From Prolixibacter sp. NT017 (GTDB lineage Bacteria > Bacteroidota > Bacteroidia > Bacteroidales > Prolixibacteraceae), in contig NZ_BLAV01000001.1 in assembly GCF_009617875.1 (NCBI RefSeq), positions 4,526,001 to 4,590,000 of the forward strand: 64,000 nucleotides of DNA, in the 5' to 3' direction. The notes below the pieces were generated by a model. That model searched no databases and was not told where the DNA came from. It saw only the letters and a program-made list of their open reading frames with translations. Positions 43,044-53,099 of this stretch are shown here, in pieces. Numbering within the stretch: position 1 is the stretch's first letter; every line of letters starts with the position of its first letter. The position numbers and the translations under genes are program-made.

Positions 43044-44348
43044 TTATTTATACCGTGTATAGTTTATTTCCAATTGTATCGGTTGCGAACTATTACTTCC
43101 CTTTAATACAACCCTGTCAGCTGAATTTTTTCTGGTAGCAGATACCAGGTAAAAGCCTAAGTTCTGAACGGTTCCGTCAAGAATTTGCTGCAAGTGCTGA
43201 GTAATATTGAAGGTATACGTAGCATCTGTTGCGTTGTACACGCCGCCATAGTAGGCTAGTGACAGTTGACTGTCAATCGGAAATGCTTCGCTTCCGTCTT
43301 CCTGAATGGTTTTTAGAAACAGCTGACCGGGCATGGGATATTGGTGGAAATCCGACATCGTTGTATCAGCGTGAAAGGTCAGCGTTGCCTTGTTAATCAT
43401 ACAATTAGTCGAGTCGGTCCAGTTGTCGAGCGAGGGAACGTCAATCTTCACCTTTGTTCCGCCTGTTGGCTGAACAAAAACCAGTGAGTCCTCCACATTT
43501 TCCTGATTCAGATGGTCTGCGAACCATGCGTTTGAGTAATCGTGTTCGAAATACGGAACATCAGCCGAGTTGGTCGTCAGTTGGTAAGAGAAAGCCAAAC
43601 TGTCTTTATCAGTTGTATGATAATATAGATTGAGCAACGACGCGTGTGATCTCAGGTAAACGAGTCCCCCGCCAGCTTGCAACGGCTGCGATTCGATATA
43701 TAAACCTTTGAAAAAGTTAAGAAAGACATCGTTGTTTATCATGTCGAGTGAATCGGCTTTTAACAGCATATTGCCGATATTATCGTTCAGCCGAACTGAG
43801 ATCTGCTGTACCAGGGTATCCTGCCCGGTCGAATCGGTTCTGAATTTTGGCGTGAAGTCTGCCATCCCGATAACCGTATCATTCGTCAATGTTTTTGGAT
43901 CGAATGAGGAGAGGTACTGGGCATCGAAATTGAGTGGCTGAACCAATTTGTACACTTTCACCTCCTGTGGTGTAATGGTGTCGCCGTAAACCTTCCGGTA
44001 AACGAGACTCACAACAGCGGAGTCGAGAACCGCGTCCTGTGCGTATGACGGGTAATAAGGCAAGCGGAATTGTGCTGCAAACGACGCGGTAGTCCGTCCA
44101 AACAGCGGGTCATTAAAACTTCCGAAAACGTTATAATCGGGTTTGTCTACCCTTATTTTAGTGTCGGTAAAAGTGTAAGACGAAATACTTCCGGTTTCGT
44201 TACTATAACGTGAATCAAGTATGTTGCTACCGGGTAGTAAATCAAGACCCAGCGTTTCATCGTTCTTTTTACATCCTCCTAACATCAGCAGGGTGAGGGC
44301 CAAAGCTATCACCACGCCCCCGGGCTTGAAAAAACATTTGTGTGTCAA
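43044..44348 (-). CDS. DUF4270 lipoprotein
   Basis: A 434-aa lipoprotein (lipobox LGGC, Cys26) of the bacteroidal DUF4270 family. The start of the mature protein has GLDLLPGSNILDSRY, then SFNDPLFGRTTASFAAQF, both typical. Beta-rich, no catalytic motif; function unknown, predicted envelope. It lies between the starch-synthase-like gene and glmS on one strand, 41 and 70 bp away, so the three may be co-transcribed. This arrangement beside panC/panD seems common in related genomes, from memory. Confidence 0.85.
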   Translation of the reverse strand: MTHKCFFKPGGVVIALALTLLMLGGCKKNDETLGLDLLPGSNILDSRYSNETGSISSYTFTDTKIRVDKPDYNVFGSFNDPLFGRTTASFAAQFRLPYYPSYAQDAVLDSAVVSLVYRKVYGDTITPQEVKVYKLVQPLNFDAQYLSSFDPKTLTNDTVIGMADFTPKFRTDSTGQDTLVQQISVRLNDNIGNMLLKADSLDMINNDVFLNFFKGLYIESQPLQAGGGLVYLRSHASLLNLYYHTTDKDSLAFSYQLTTNSADVPYFEHDYSNAWFADHLNQENVEDSLVFVQPTGGTKVKIDVPSLDNWTDSTNCMINKATLTFHADTTMSDFHQYPMPGQLFLKTIQEDGSEAFPIDSQLSLAYYGGVYNATDATYTFNITQHLQQILDGTVQNLGFYLVSATRKNSADRVVLKGSNSSQPIQLEINYTRYK

Positions 44349-44389
44349 AGTATTTCCGTTTTTAGTAGTTTTTGAAAGAGACGCGGAAA

Positions 44390-45193
44390 TTATAAAATTT
44401 TATCGTAAAACTCTGAATAGGCATCAATATATGTATCAGCCGGTTGGTAATCAAGGAAGAGCTTTCCTGACTGCTTCATGTAATTCTCAACCTCTTCATT
44501 GATGCTTTCACTCCCTTTTATGGTTGCGTCAGAATAATCCACCGCAAGTTTACTCAAATTTACGAAGGTAGGATCGGACAAAACAGAAATATCTTCTTTC
44601 GGAATGCCATCTTCTGCAATCTTGGAGACGATTTGACTGTTTAGCGGAGTTTTAAATGCATCGTTATAAGCAGAGTAGACTACCTTTGAGTCGGCAAAAA
44701 GCGGATTGTCTTTATAGATTTTTTTGATGAATAACGGAACTAATCCGGTGAACCATCCATGGCAGTGAATTAAATCGGGAGCCCAGCGTAATTTGATTAC
44801 AGTTTCCAAAACTCCCCGTGCAAAAAAGATGGCCCGTTCATCGTTGTCTTCAAGTTCTTTTCCTTTGGAATCGGCAAATTTGGCTTTCCTGTGAAAGTAA
44901 TCTTCGTTGTCGATGAAATAAACCTGCATACGCGCTGCCTGGATGGAGGCAACTTTAATAATCAACGGGTGATCAGTATCGTTAATTACCAGGTTCATTC
45001 CGGAAAGCCGGATAACTTCATGAAGTTGATTTCTTCGTTCATTCACGCTGCCGTATCGTGGCATAAAGGTCCGTATCTCTCTCCCTCTCTCTTGTATACC
45101 CTGAGGTAAGTGACGACTGATTTGCGAAATTTCTGTTTCAGGTAGGTAGGGGGTAATTTCCTGAGAGATGAATAAAACCTTCTTCTTTTCCAT
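44390..45193 (-). CDS. Short glycogen/starch synthase-like protein (GT5 N-terminal domain only)
   Basis: A 267-aa protein matching only the N-terminal half of GT5 glycogen synthase: KVLFISQEITPYLPETEISQ, the region PDLIHCHGWFTGLVPLFIK, and VYSAYNDAF. The C-terminal GT-B half with the ADP-glucose site is absent, and the frame ends normally with no remnant. The usual N-terminal KTGG ADP-binding motif is replaced by ETEIS. Classical glycogen synthesis is therefore unlikely; a different transferase or non-enzymatic function is possible. Start at 45193 is clear. Divergent from panC. Confidence 0.75.
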   Translation of the reverse strand: MEKKKVLFISQEITPYLPETEISQISRHLPQGIQERGREIRTFMPRYGSVNERRNQLHEVIRLSGMNLVINDTDHPLIIKVASIQAARMQVYFIDNEDYFHRKAKFADSKGKELEDNDERAIFFARGVLETVIKLRWAPDLIHCHGWFTGLVPLFIKKIYKDNPLFADSKVVYSAYNDAFKTPLNSQIVSKIAEDGIPKEDISVLSDPTFVNLSKLAVDYSDATIKGSESINEEVENYMKQSGKLFLDYQPADTYIDAYSEFYDKIL

Positions 45194-45313
45194 GATCTTT
45201 TGAGAATTTATCCTGCAAAAATAGAAAAAATACCTCAGATATTCAACGTCGAAAGGGGTATGGGCCTGTCAGCAAGGAGCGAAAGAGTGTTTTATCGTGT
45301 TTATATATTTCGT

Positions 45314-45320
45314 TACTTTG
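45314..45320 (+). promoter_or_regulatory. Probable -7 promoter element of panC
   Basis: TACTTTG, within TTACTTTGCA, 23 bp before the panC start. The same ten bases occur in front of topA. The matching upstream TTTG element is not clear here. Confidence 0.35.
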
Positions 45321-45342
45321 CACGCTGTAACCAAATGAAAAG

Positions 45343-46191
45343 ATGAAACTTTTTACTACCCGGAATGAACTGAATGAAGCTTTGGATGCGTATCGGAATC
45401 AGGGGAAAAGCATCGGGTTTGTGCCTACGATGGGAGCACTTCACGAGGGACATCTCTCGCTTGTCAGCCAGGCCGGAAAAGAGAATGATGTGGTGGTGGT
45501 TTCGATTTTTGTTAATCCCACACAGTTTAACGACCCTGCTGACCTGGAACGGTATCCAAGGACATTGGAAGAAGACATGAAAAAACTGGCAACGGTTGGA
45601 GATCCATTGGTTTTTGCCCCGTCGGTAGAAGTGATGTATCCCGAGCCTGATAACCGCCAATTCGATTTCGGAAACCTGGAAACGGTGATGGAAGGTCAGT
45701 TCCGCCCGGGGCATTTTAATGGCGTCGGTCAAATTGTCAGCAAGCTTTTTGATGTGGTAAAGCCGCATCGGGCCTACTTTGGACTGAAAGATTTCCAGCA
45801 ACTGGCTATCATCAAGGAAATGGTACGCCAATTGCAATACAGTATTGAGATTGTTCCCTGCGAAATTGTTCGCGAAAGCGATGGTTTGGCGATGAGTTCG
45901 CGAAACCAACTGTTGACGCCGGAACATCGGGCTGCCGCACCGCTGATTTCACAAACCCTTTCAGAGGCAAAGAAACTGGTCGGCGAAAAAAGCGTAGAAG
46001 AACTTAAAGCATGGGTGCAGGAAAAAATAAGCAATAGTCCTTTGTTGGAGGTAGAATATTTTGAGATAGTTGATGATAACTACCTTCGGCCTGTGAAAAA
46101 CTGGGACGAACCTACCGTGAAAGTAGGTTGCATTGCGGTACATGCCGGTAAAGTCCGGTTAATTGATAATGTAACTCTTGAAAAACAATAA
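45343..46191 (+). CDS. panC: Pantothenate synthetase (pantoate-beta-alanine ligase)
   Basis: A 282-aa cytoplasmic ligase joining pantoate and beta-alanine with ATP, the last step of vitamin B5 synthesis. The nucleotide-binding motif is VPTMGALHEGHLSLV (HxGH), followed by VSIFVNPTQFNDPADL, RPGHFNGVGQIVSKLF, GLKDFQQLAII and the KMSKS-like VRESDGLAMSSRNQLL. Length normal. The panD gene starts 9 bp after its stop, giving an operon that supplies both beta-alanine and the ligase. Confidence 0.96.
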   Translation: MKLFTTRNELNEALDAYRNQGKSIGFVPTMGALHEGHLSLVSQAGKENDVVVVSIFVNPTQFNDPADLERYPRTLEEDMKKLATVGDPLVFAPSVEVMYPEPDNRQFDFGNLETVMEGQFRPGHFNGVGQIVSKLFDVVKPHRAYFGLKDFQQLAIIKEMVRQLQYSIEIVPCEIVRESDGLAMSSRNQLLTPEHRAAAPLISQTLSEAKKLVGEKSVEELKAWVQEKISNSPLLEVEYFEIVDDNYLRPVKNWDEPTVKVGCIAVHAGKVRLIDNVTLEKQ

Positions 46192-46200
46192 ATTCAGGTG

Positions 46201-46551
46201 ATGAATATTGAAGTTTGCAAATCCAAAATTCACAGGGTAACTGTTACAGCTGCCGACCTGCAGTATGTGGGGAGCATTACCATTGATGAAGATCTGATGG
46301 ATGCGGCCAACCTGATTGAGAACGAGAAGGTGCAAATCGTCAACATTAACAATGGCGAGCGGCTCGAAACATATGTTATCAGAGGTGAGCGGGGTTCAGG
46401 CGAGGTTTGTCTGAACGGACCGGCTGCCCGTAAGGTGGCTGTTGGTGATGTAGTTATCATCATTTCGTACGCGACCATGGATTTTGAAGAAGCGAAAAAG
46501 TGGAAACCCAGTCTGGTTTTTCCGGATACGGAAACCAATAAACTGGTTTAA
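46201..46551 (+). CDS. panD: Aspartate 1-decarboxylase proenzyme
   Basis: A 116-aa pyruvoyl enzyme that makes beta-alanine from aspartate. Self-cleavage is expected at Gly-Ser in YVGSITID (about residues 23-24), with the pyruvoyl group formed from the Ser. Also seen: [30 protein letters not shown] at 46201 is chosen; the preceding GTG at 46198 would add one residue. It follows panC and is followed by a strong terminator. Confidence 0.95.
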   Translation: MNIEVCKSKIHRVTVTAADLQYVGSITIDEDLMDAANLIENEKVQIVNINNGERLETYVIRGERGSGEVCLNGPAARKVAVGDVVIIISYATMDFEEAKKWKPSLVFPDTETNKLV

Positions 46552-46578
46552 GCAATAAAAATATTTTCCATACCGATA

Positions 46579-46606
46579 CCCCGTGGGTTTTCCCGCGGGG
46601 TTTTTT
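46579..46606 (+). terminator. Terminator of panC-panD
   Basis: Inverted repeat CCCCGTGGG (46579-46587) with CCCGCGGGG (46592-46600), one mismatch, then TTTTTT. Confidence 0.85.
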
Positions 46607-46641
46607 AATTTTGGTAGATATCAACTTCAAAAACCCTGAAA

Positions 46642-48006
46642 ATGGCTAAAGCCAAAACTGTTTATACCTGTCAGAGCTGTGGAGCCCAATGGCCCAAATG
46701 GATGGGGCAATGTAACAGCTGCGGAGAGTGGAATACCCTGGTGGAAGAAATCGTAGTGAAAAATAAACTGCCAGTACAAGCTGTGGGTAGAAGTTCTTCC
46801 AGCCCCCTGCGCCTCGACCAGATTACCAGTGGTAAGCAGGAGCGAATCGATACCTGCAACAGTGAATTGAACCGGGTGTTGGGAGGTGGTTTGGTACCCG
46901 GAAGTTTAATTCTTCTTGGTGGTGAACCGGGCATTGGAAAATCGACACTGGTGTTACAGGTAGCGTTGGCACTGAAGGACAAAAAAGTTTTATATATCTC
47001 GGGTGAGGAAAGTCTGCAGCAACTGAAAATGCGGGCCAGGAGACTGCAACAAGACAGCGGTGATTGTCTTTTTCTCAGTGAGACATCGCTGGAAAGTGTT
47101 TTGGCACACATTGAAAATGAAAAGCCCGATTTGGTGATTATTGATTCCATTCAGACGCTAACAGCTGATGGCCTGGAATCAGCGCCGGGGAGCGTTGGGC
47201 AAATCCGCGAATGTGCTTCAGCCATAATGAAAACGGCGAAGCCTGCGCATGTTCCGGTGATTTTAATCGGCCACATTACGAAAGACGGAAATTTGGCCGG
47301 ACCGAAAGTGCTGGAACATATTGTCGATACGGTTTTGCAATTTGAAGGTGACCGAAATTATTTATATCGCATCCTCCGTTCGGTAAAAAACCGGTTCGGT
47401 TCCACTTCTGAGTTGGGAATTTACGAAATGCGACAGGATGGCCTGCGCATTGTTTCCAACCCATCGGAGATGTTGATGCTGCAGCACAATGATGGACTGA
47501 GCGGAACGAGTATCGCGGCTTCTATAGAAGGAATGCGGTCGTTCATGATTGAGGTTCAGGGATTAGTTAGTTCGGCAGCTTACGGAACACCGCAACGTTC
47601 GGCGACCGGTTTTGATTTGCGTCGTTTAAATATGTTGTTGGCGGTTTTGGAAAAACGGGCTGGCTTTAAACTGATGGCCAAAGACGTGTTTTTGAATATT
47701 GCCGGCGGTTTGCGCGTTGATGATCCGGCCATGGATTTGGCAGTCATAATATCGATTCTTTCATCTAATTTCGATATTCCGGTAAGTAAACAGTCATGCT
47801 TTGCCGGAGAAGTGGGGTTGACCGGAGAAATTCGCCCGGTGAACCGGATTGAGCAACGCATTACCGAGGCCGAAAAGCAAGGCTTCAGCGAAATTTATAT
47901 TTCGAGATACAACAAGGGAGTCGATTTTTCCCGCTTTAAAATACAGGTTAACCAGGTGGACCGGATTGAGAAAATGGTCCGGATGGTTTTCAGTCAACGA
48001 AAATAA
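46642..48006 (+). CDS. radA: DNA repair protein RadA
   Basis: A 454-aa RecA-like branch-migration protein for recombinational repair. It has an N-terminal C4 zinc finger (CQSCGAQWPKWMGQCNSCGEW, residues about 10-30). Walker A is GGEPGIGKST (about 95), Walker B VIIDSIQTL, the RadA-specific motif is KNRFGSTSE (about 252). The C-terminal Lon-protease-like domain (about 270-454) has VQGLVSSAAYGTPQRSATGF. Normal length. A bidirectional terminator separates it from the convergent PBP1A gene. Confidence 0.96.
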   Translation: MAKAKTVYTCQSCGAQWPKWMGQCNSCGEWNTLVEEIVVKNKLPVQAVGRSSSSPLRLDQITSGKQERIDTCNSELNRVLGGGLVPGSLILLGGEPGIGKSTLVLQVALALKDKKVLYISGEESLQQLKMRARRLQQDSGDCLFLSETSLESVLAHIENEKPDLVIIDSIQTLTADGLESAPGSVGQIRECASAIMKTAKPAHVPVILIGHITKDGNLAGPKVLEHIVDTVLQFEGDRNYLYRILRSVKNRFGSTSELGIYEMRQDGLRIVSNPSEMLMLQHNDGLSGTSIAASIEGMRSFMIEVQGLVSSAAYGTPQRSATGFDLRRLNMLLAVLEKRAGFKLMAKDVFLNIAGGLRVDDPAMDLAVIISILSSNFDIPVSKQSCFAGEVGLTGEIRPVNRIEQRITEAEKQGFSEIYISRYNKGVDFSRFKIQVNQVDRIEKMVRMVFSQRK

Positions 48007-48036
48007 AAAAGGCGGAATGTTATTTCCGCCTTTTTT
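48005..48036. terminator. Bidirectional terminator between radA and PBP1A
   Basis: Perfect 13-bp inverted repeat (48005-48017 and 48024-48036, core GGCGGAA/TTCCGCC) with a 6-nt loop and A/T runs on both sides. It should stop transcription from both sides. Confidence 0.88.
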
Positions 48037-48060
48037 GTATAATTCAAATGCTTTTTTCTG

Positions 48061-50412
48061 TTAGAAGAAGTCATCCTGCGTTGTCGTCTGATTTTTCTGA
48101 CTGTTCTTCTTATTCACCTCGTCACAATCGAGGTTGATATTGAAGTTCGGTGGACGGTCAAATTTGGTGTCCTGCGACAAATTCAGTGTTGAATCAGAAT
48201 ATAACTTATTCATGAAACGGCCGTAAATTGGAAGTGCCATGTTGGCTCCCTGACCAAAGTGAATGCCTTTAAAGTGAATACTTCGTAAGTCTGCTCCGGT
48301 CCAAACACCGGTAACCAATTCCGGCGTAATACCAATGAACCAACCGTCCGACTGGTTTTGTGTTGTTCCGGTTTTACCGGCAATGTCAGCGGTCAAATGT
48401 CCGTAAACCGGATGCCACCGCAGGCGCTGGCTTGTTCCCTCATTGACAACGCCTTCCATCAGGTTCAGCATCAGGTAAGCCGTTTTCTGGTCAATGGCTT
48501 CGTGCTGTTGAGGTGTGAACCGCGCCAGCACATTACCGTCCTTGTCTTCAATCCGATCGACGAAATAAGGCTTGGTATAAACCCCGTGATTTCCGAACGT
48601 TCCAAAAGCCCCGACCATTTCGTACAACGAAATATCTGAAGTTCCGAGGAACATCGAAGGTACTGCATCGATGGGACTAATAATGCCCATTTTTCGCATT
48701 ACATTCTTCATGGCCTGAGGGTTGAATTTCTTCATGATCCAGGCCGAAATCTGGTTTACCGAATTAGCCAATCCCCATTTCAATGTTACCATTTGACCTT
48801 CGCGCTCCGACGAAGAGTTCTTGGCTGTCCAGGTTGTTCCATCGGGCAGGTAGAATGTTTGTTCGGTATTGGGAACCAGCGTACAAGGTGAATAACCGTT
48901 TTGCATGGCTAGCGTGTAGAGGAACGGTTTCACCGTTGAACCTACCTGACGTTTCCCGCCGGTCACCATGTCGTACATGAAATATTTGTAGTTAGGGCCG
49001 CCTACGTAAGCTCTCACGGCTCCGGTTTTCACATCCATTGTCATCATCGACGACCGGAGATAGCTCAAATAATATTTAATTGAATCAAGCGGCGTCATGG
49101 TCGTGTCTACTTCACCTTTCCAGGAGAACACGCTCATCTCAACCGGTTTATTGAAGTTTTTCTTGATTTCTTTAAAGTTCAATCCCCGTTCATTAAGCAC
49201 ACGGTAGCGCTCGCTTTTTCGAATTTCCCTATCGAGAATGTCGTCAATTTGACTTACAGAGAGGTCATCCGAAAACGGAGGATGCTTGAGTTCTTTCAGC
49301 TTGCTGAAGAAAGTGGGCTGCAAATCGGTACTTAAATGTTCCACCACTGATTGTTCTGCATCCCGTTGCATGCGCGAGTCGATGGTGGTGTAGATTTTCA
49401 AGCCATCGTTATAGATGTTGTAGTTGGTCCCGTCCGGCTTCAGATTCTTGGAGCACCAGCCATACAATGGATTGGTTTCCCATTCAATGGAGTCTTCTTT
49501 AAATTTTTCGTCCTGCCAAGAAGCATAATTACTCCGGTCGGGTTTGGTGGCCGTCATAATTACCCGCAAATATTCAGTAAAATAAGTACCTGAACCGCTT
49601 TTAAAGTCTTCTCTCTTGTATTTTAAGTCGAGCGACTTGGTTTTTAGTGTATCAAATGCGGCCGGCGTCAGATAGCCGTATTTCGTCATCTGCGAAAGCA
49701 CAACATTTCTTCGCCCAAGCACCATGTCCGGCCTTCGAACCGGGTTGAACAGCGACGGGTTCTTGGCCATACCGACCAGCGTAGCCGCTTCGTCAACATT
49801 AAGGCTATCGGGTGTAGTATTGAAATAAATTTGAGCGGCAGATTTCACACCGACTGCCAGATTCAGGAAATCGAATTTATTCAGGTACATGGTCAGGATT
49901 TCCTCTTTGGTGAAACTCCGTTCCAGTTTTACCGCAATTACCCATTCCCTGAATTTCCGGATAACGAAATCGAGTTTATTTTCGTATCGTTCCCGCGGGA
50001 AGAGCATTTTCGCTACCTGCTGCGAAATTGTACTACCTCCACCGGCACTTTCATTTCCGGTGAGAATTCCTTTGGCTACACGGAACAGACCGCGCAAGTC
50101 AATTCCGGAATGCTGGTAAAAACGCACATCTTCGGTTGCTACAAGGGCATTGACAATATTCGGGCTCAAATCCTCGAAACGTACATAGGTACGGTTTTCC
50201 TTGAAAAACTTCCGAAGCACTTCTCCATCGTGCGTATAAACTTCCGAAGCCAGAGCTGGTTCTGTGTTTTCCAATTCTTCGAAGGTAGGCATGAAGCCCA
50301 AATCTCCTTTTGCAATCAGAGTAAACAGAATTACAACTCCCAGTACGCCCAGAGCATACAAACTCCAGAACGCTATGAGGTATTTTCTGAATGGTTTTTT
50401 ATTTTCTGTCAT
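48061..50412 (-). CDS. Penicillin-binding protein 1A (bifunctional transglycosylase/transpeptidase)
   Basis: A 783-aa class A PBP that polymerises and cross-links peptidoglycan. One N-terminal TM helix (about 12-35), then GT51 transglycosylase: ATEDVRFYQHSGID with the catalytic Glu (about 88), GGSTISQQVAKML, and the KEEILTMYLNKF second motif. Transpeptidase: SxxK with Ser492 in GSTVKPF, SVN in LANSVNQ, and GKTGTTQ. ATG at 50412 (MTENKKP) is chosen over an in-frame ATG at 50439. Divergent from topA. The C-terminus is Gln/Asn-rich (about 20 residues). Confidence 0.94.
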   Translation of the reverse strand: MTENKKPFRKYLIAFWSLYALGVLGVVILFTLIAKGDLGFMPTFEELENTEPALASEVYTHDGEVLRKFFKENRTYVRFEDLSPNIVNALVATEDVRFYQHSGIDLRGLFRVAKGILTGNESAGGGSTISQQVAKMLFPRERYENKLDFVIRKFREWVIAVKLERSFTKEEILTMYLNKFDFLNLAVGVKSAAQIYFNTTPDSLNVDEAATLVGMAKNPSLFNPVRRPDMVLGRRNVVLSQMTKYGYLTPAAFDTLKTKSLDLKYKREDFKSGSGTYFTEYLRVIMTATKPDRSNYASWQDEKFKEDSIEWETNPLYGWCSKNLKPDGTNYNIYNDGLKIYTTIDSRMQRDAEQSVVEHLSTDLQPTFFSKLKELKHPPFSDDLSVSQIDDILDREIRKSERYRVLNERGLNFKEIKKNFNKPVEMSVFSWKGEVDTTMTPLDSIKYYLSYLRSSMMTMDVKTGAVRAYVGGPNYKYFMYDMVTGGKRQVGSTVKPFLYTLAMQNGYSPCTLVPNTEQTFYLPDGTTWTAKNSSSEREGQMVTLKWGLANSVNQISAWIMKKFNPQAMKNVMRKMGIISPIDAVPSMFLGTSDISLYEMVGAFGTFGNHGVYTKPYFVDRIEDKDGNVLARFTPQQHEAIDQKTAYLMLNLMEGVVNEGTSQRLRWHPVYGHLTADIAGKTGTTQNQSDGWFIGITPELVTGVWTGADLRSIHFKGIHFGQGANMALPIYGRFMNKLYSDSTLNLSQDTKFDRPPNFNINLDCDEVNKKNSQKNQTTTQDDFF

Positions 50413-50585
50413 GGCGCCAATCCTAGTGAACACGGACAAAGATATAAAATTAATGTTCCTTCCGTTAAACTGATCTCAAGATCAAACAGGTGGAAGATGA
50501 TGGTAATTCTAATGAAAATAAACGTTTTCAAGCAGATTCAATCAATAAAAAACCGTGCCAGTTTGACAAAGAAGCGAAGAAAAAT

Positions 50586-50617
50586 TTTGAACATAGGTCG
50601 TGATTTCCTTTACTTTG
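50586..50617 (+). promoter_or_regulatory. Bacteroidota-type promoter of topA
   Basis: TTTG at 50586-50589 and TACTTTG at 50611-50617, about 20 bp apart, a spacing and pair consistent with the bacteroidal -33/-7 consensus. The topA start lies 41 bp beyond. Confidence 0.5.
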
Positions 50618-50658
50618 CATAGTTTTCACTGCATAATGCATAATTATCGGGAAGGAAG

Positions 50659-53088
50659 ATGGAAGAAAACCTAGTTATTGTCGAGTCGCCTGCAAAGGCA
50701 AAAACGATAGAAAAATTTCTTGGAAAAGATTTCCAGGTTACCTCGAGTTTTGGACACATCCGCGATCTGGACAAGAAAGATTTTGGTGTGGACCTCGAAA
50801 ATAAATACCAGCCCAGGTATATTGTCTCCGACGACAAGAAGAAAGTTGTCAGCGAACTGAAAAAGATGGTGAAGAACTCGAAGCGGGTTTGGATCGCATC
50901 CGATGAAGACCGCGAAGGAGAAGCCATTGCCTGGCATTTGATGGAGGTGTTAAAACTTGATCCGGGTAGTACCAACCGGATTGTTTTTCATGAGATTACC
51001 AAGGATGCCATTCTTCAGGCTATTGAAAGCCCGAGGAAACTGGATAAAAATCTGGTGGATGCGCAACAGGCTCGTCGCGTACTTGACCGTCTCGTTGGAT
51101 TTGAGATCTCGCCCGTACTTTGGAAAAAAGTGAAACCATCCCTTTCAGCTGGTCGCGTGCAGTCGGTAGCCGTTCGCCTGATTGTGGAGCGCGAGCGCGA
51201 AATCAACAAATTTGTTAGTACTTCCTCTTTCCGCGTCCGGGCTTTGTTCATGGTTCCTGATAAAAACGGACGATTGGCACCGCTCGAGGCCGAACTCGAC
51301 AAGCGTTTCAATAAGGCCGAAGAAGCCAAAGCATTTTTGGAAAAATGCGATGCTTCCGATTTCGATATTGCTGATATCGTTACAAAACCGGCCAAAAAAT
51401 CACCGGCGCCGCCGTTTATTACTTCGACGTTGCAGCAGGAAGCCAGTCGAAAACTGGGATTTCCGGTAAGTATGACCATGTCGGTGGCTCAGCGGTTGTA
51501 TGAAGCGGGACAAATCACCTACATGCGTACCGACTCGGTGAACTTGTCGAAACTGGCCATCGGTTCGGCGAAAGAAAAAATCTCCGAGCTATACGGTGAT
51601 AAATATGTCAAAACGCGGCAGTTTAAAACGAAAGCAAAAGGTGCACAGGAAGCACACGAAGCCATTCGGCCGACCGATTTGAGGAAAGAAAATATTTCCG
51701 GTTCACCGCAGGAACAGAAGTTATATAACCTGATTTGGAAACGTACTATCGCTTCGCAAATGGCGGATGCCGAGTTGGAAAAGACAACGGTTACCATTGA
51801 TGTTTCGGGAGCCAAAGAGCATTTTGTTGCCAACGGTGAAGTGCTGAAATTCGATGGTTTCCTCGGAGTCTACCTGGAATCGACGGACGATGAAGGTCAG
51901 AATGAGGAACAGAAGGGACTGTTGCCCCCATTGAATAAAGGACAGAAACTGGATCTCGATAATATTATCGCGTCGGAGCGCTTTACCCTGAAGCCACCAC
52001 GTTATACGGAAGCAAGTCTGGTGCGTAAGCTGGAAGAGCTGGGAATCGGACGTCCGTCGACTTATGCCCCGATTATCACGACCATCCAGAACCGGAATTA
52101 TGTGGTGAAGGAAGATCGTCCGGGTGTTGAGAGAAAATATAAGACGATTCTGTTGAAAGACAGCGATATTCAGGAAGAAGAAAAAACAGAAATTACCGGA
52201 GCTGAAAAATCCAAGCTCTTCCCGACGGATATCGGTTTGGTGGTGAACGACTTCCTGATGAAGTATTTCCCGCGCATCATGGATTACAACTTTACCGCTT
52301 CGGTTGAGGAACAATTCGATGATATTGCACTTGGAGGTTTACAATGGTATGAAATGATCGATGCATTCTACCGGCCTTTCCATGAAAATATTGAAGAGGT
52401 GCTCAATGTTTCGGAACGGACCCGTGGTGAGCGTATCCTGGGTGATGACCCGGCTACCGGGAAAGAAGTGTCGGTTAAAATTGGTCGCTACGGTGCATTT
52501 GCTCAACTCGGCGAAGCGTCCGAAGAATCGGAGGAGAAACCTCAGTTTGCCAGTCTTCGCAGTGGGCAGAGTATTGAGACTATTTCGCTGGAAGAGGCCC
52601 TCGAGCTGTTTAAACTTCCCCGCGATGTGGGTGAGTACGAAGGAAAGAAAGTAGTGATCGGCATTGGCCGGTTCGGTCCTTACGTGCGCCACGACGGGAA
52701 ATTTGTTTCGTTGAAAAAAGACATCGATGATCCGCATACGATTGATCTGGAGCGGGCGATTGAACTCATCGAAGAGAAGCGGGAGAAGGATCGGAAAGCG
52801 ATTATCAAAGTATTCGACGAAGAGGAGCCTGAAATCAGGGTGCTGCAAGGCCGTTGGGGACCTTATATAACGAGCGATAAGAAGAATTACAAAATACCCA
52901 AAAATGTTAAAGCTGAGGAACTGACACTTGAGGATTGTCAGGAAATTATAAAGAAAGGTCCCGCCTCAGGAAAAAAAGCAGCCAAAAAGACGGCAACGAA
53001 AAAGGCGTCCACCACAACCAAAAAGAAAACAACCGCTTCGAAGACAAAAACAAAGTCGACGAAAACGACGAAGAAGAAAACAAAGTAA
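50659..53088 (+). CDS. topA: DNA topoisomerase I
   Basis: An 809-aa type IA topoisomerase that relaxes negative supercoils. TOPRIM domain with VIVESPAKAKTI at the start and SDEDREGEAIAWH (about 88). Active-site Tyr288 in TYMRTDSVNLS, and PRYTEASLVRKLEELGIGRP (about 450). The C-terminus has topo_C repeats (IGRYGAFAQLG, IGRFGPYVRHDGKF) instead of Cys zinc fingers, then a Lys/Thr-rich tail (about 770-809), as common in Bacteroidota. A hairpin terminator directly follows. Confidence 0.97.
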   Translation: MEENLVIVESPAKAKTIEKFLGKDFQVTSSFGHIRDLDKKDFGVDLENKYQPRYIVSDDKKKVVSELKKMVKNSKRVWIASDEDREGEAIAWHLMEVLKLDPGSTNRIVFHEITKDAILQAIESPRKLDKNLVDAQQARRVLDRLVGFEISPVLWKKVKPSLSAGRVQSVAVRLIVEREREINKFVSTSSFRVRALFMVPDKNGRLAPLEAELDKRFNKAEEAKAFLEKCDASDFDIADIVTKPAKKSPAPPFITSTLQQEASRKLGFPVSMTMSVAQRLYEAGQITYMRTDSVNLSKLAIGSAKEKISELYGDKYVKTRQFKTKAKGAQEAHEAIRPTDLRKENISGSPQEQKLYNLIWKRTIASQMADAELEKTTVTIDVSGAKEHFVANGEVLKFDGFLGVYLESTDDEGQNEEQKGLLPPLNKGQKLDLDNIIASERFTLKPPRYTEASLVRKLEELGIGRPSTYAPIITTIQNRNYVVKEDRPGVERKYKTILLKDSDIQEEEKTEITGAEKSKLFPTDIGLVVNDFLMKYFPRIMDYNFTASVEEQFDDIALGGLQWYEMIDAFYRPFHENIEEVLNVSERTRGERILGDDPATGKEVSVKIGRYGAFAQLGEASEESEEKPQFASLRSGQSIETISLEEALELFKLPRDVGEYEGKKVVIGIGRFGPYVRHDGKFVSLKKDIDDPHTIDLERAIELIEEKREKDRKAIIKVFDEEEPEIRVLQGRWGPYITSDKKNYKIPKNVKAEELTLEDCQEIIKKGPASGKKAAKKTATKKASTTTKKKTTASKTKTKSTKTTKKKTK

Positions 53089-53099
53089 GAAACGAAGTC

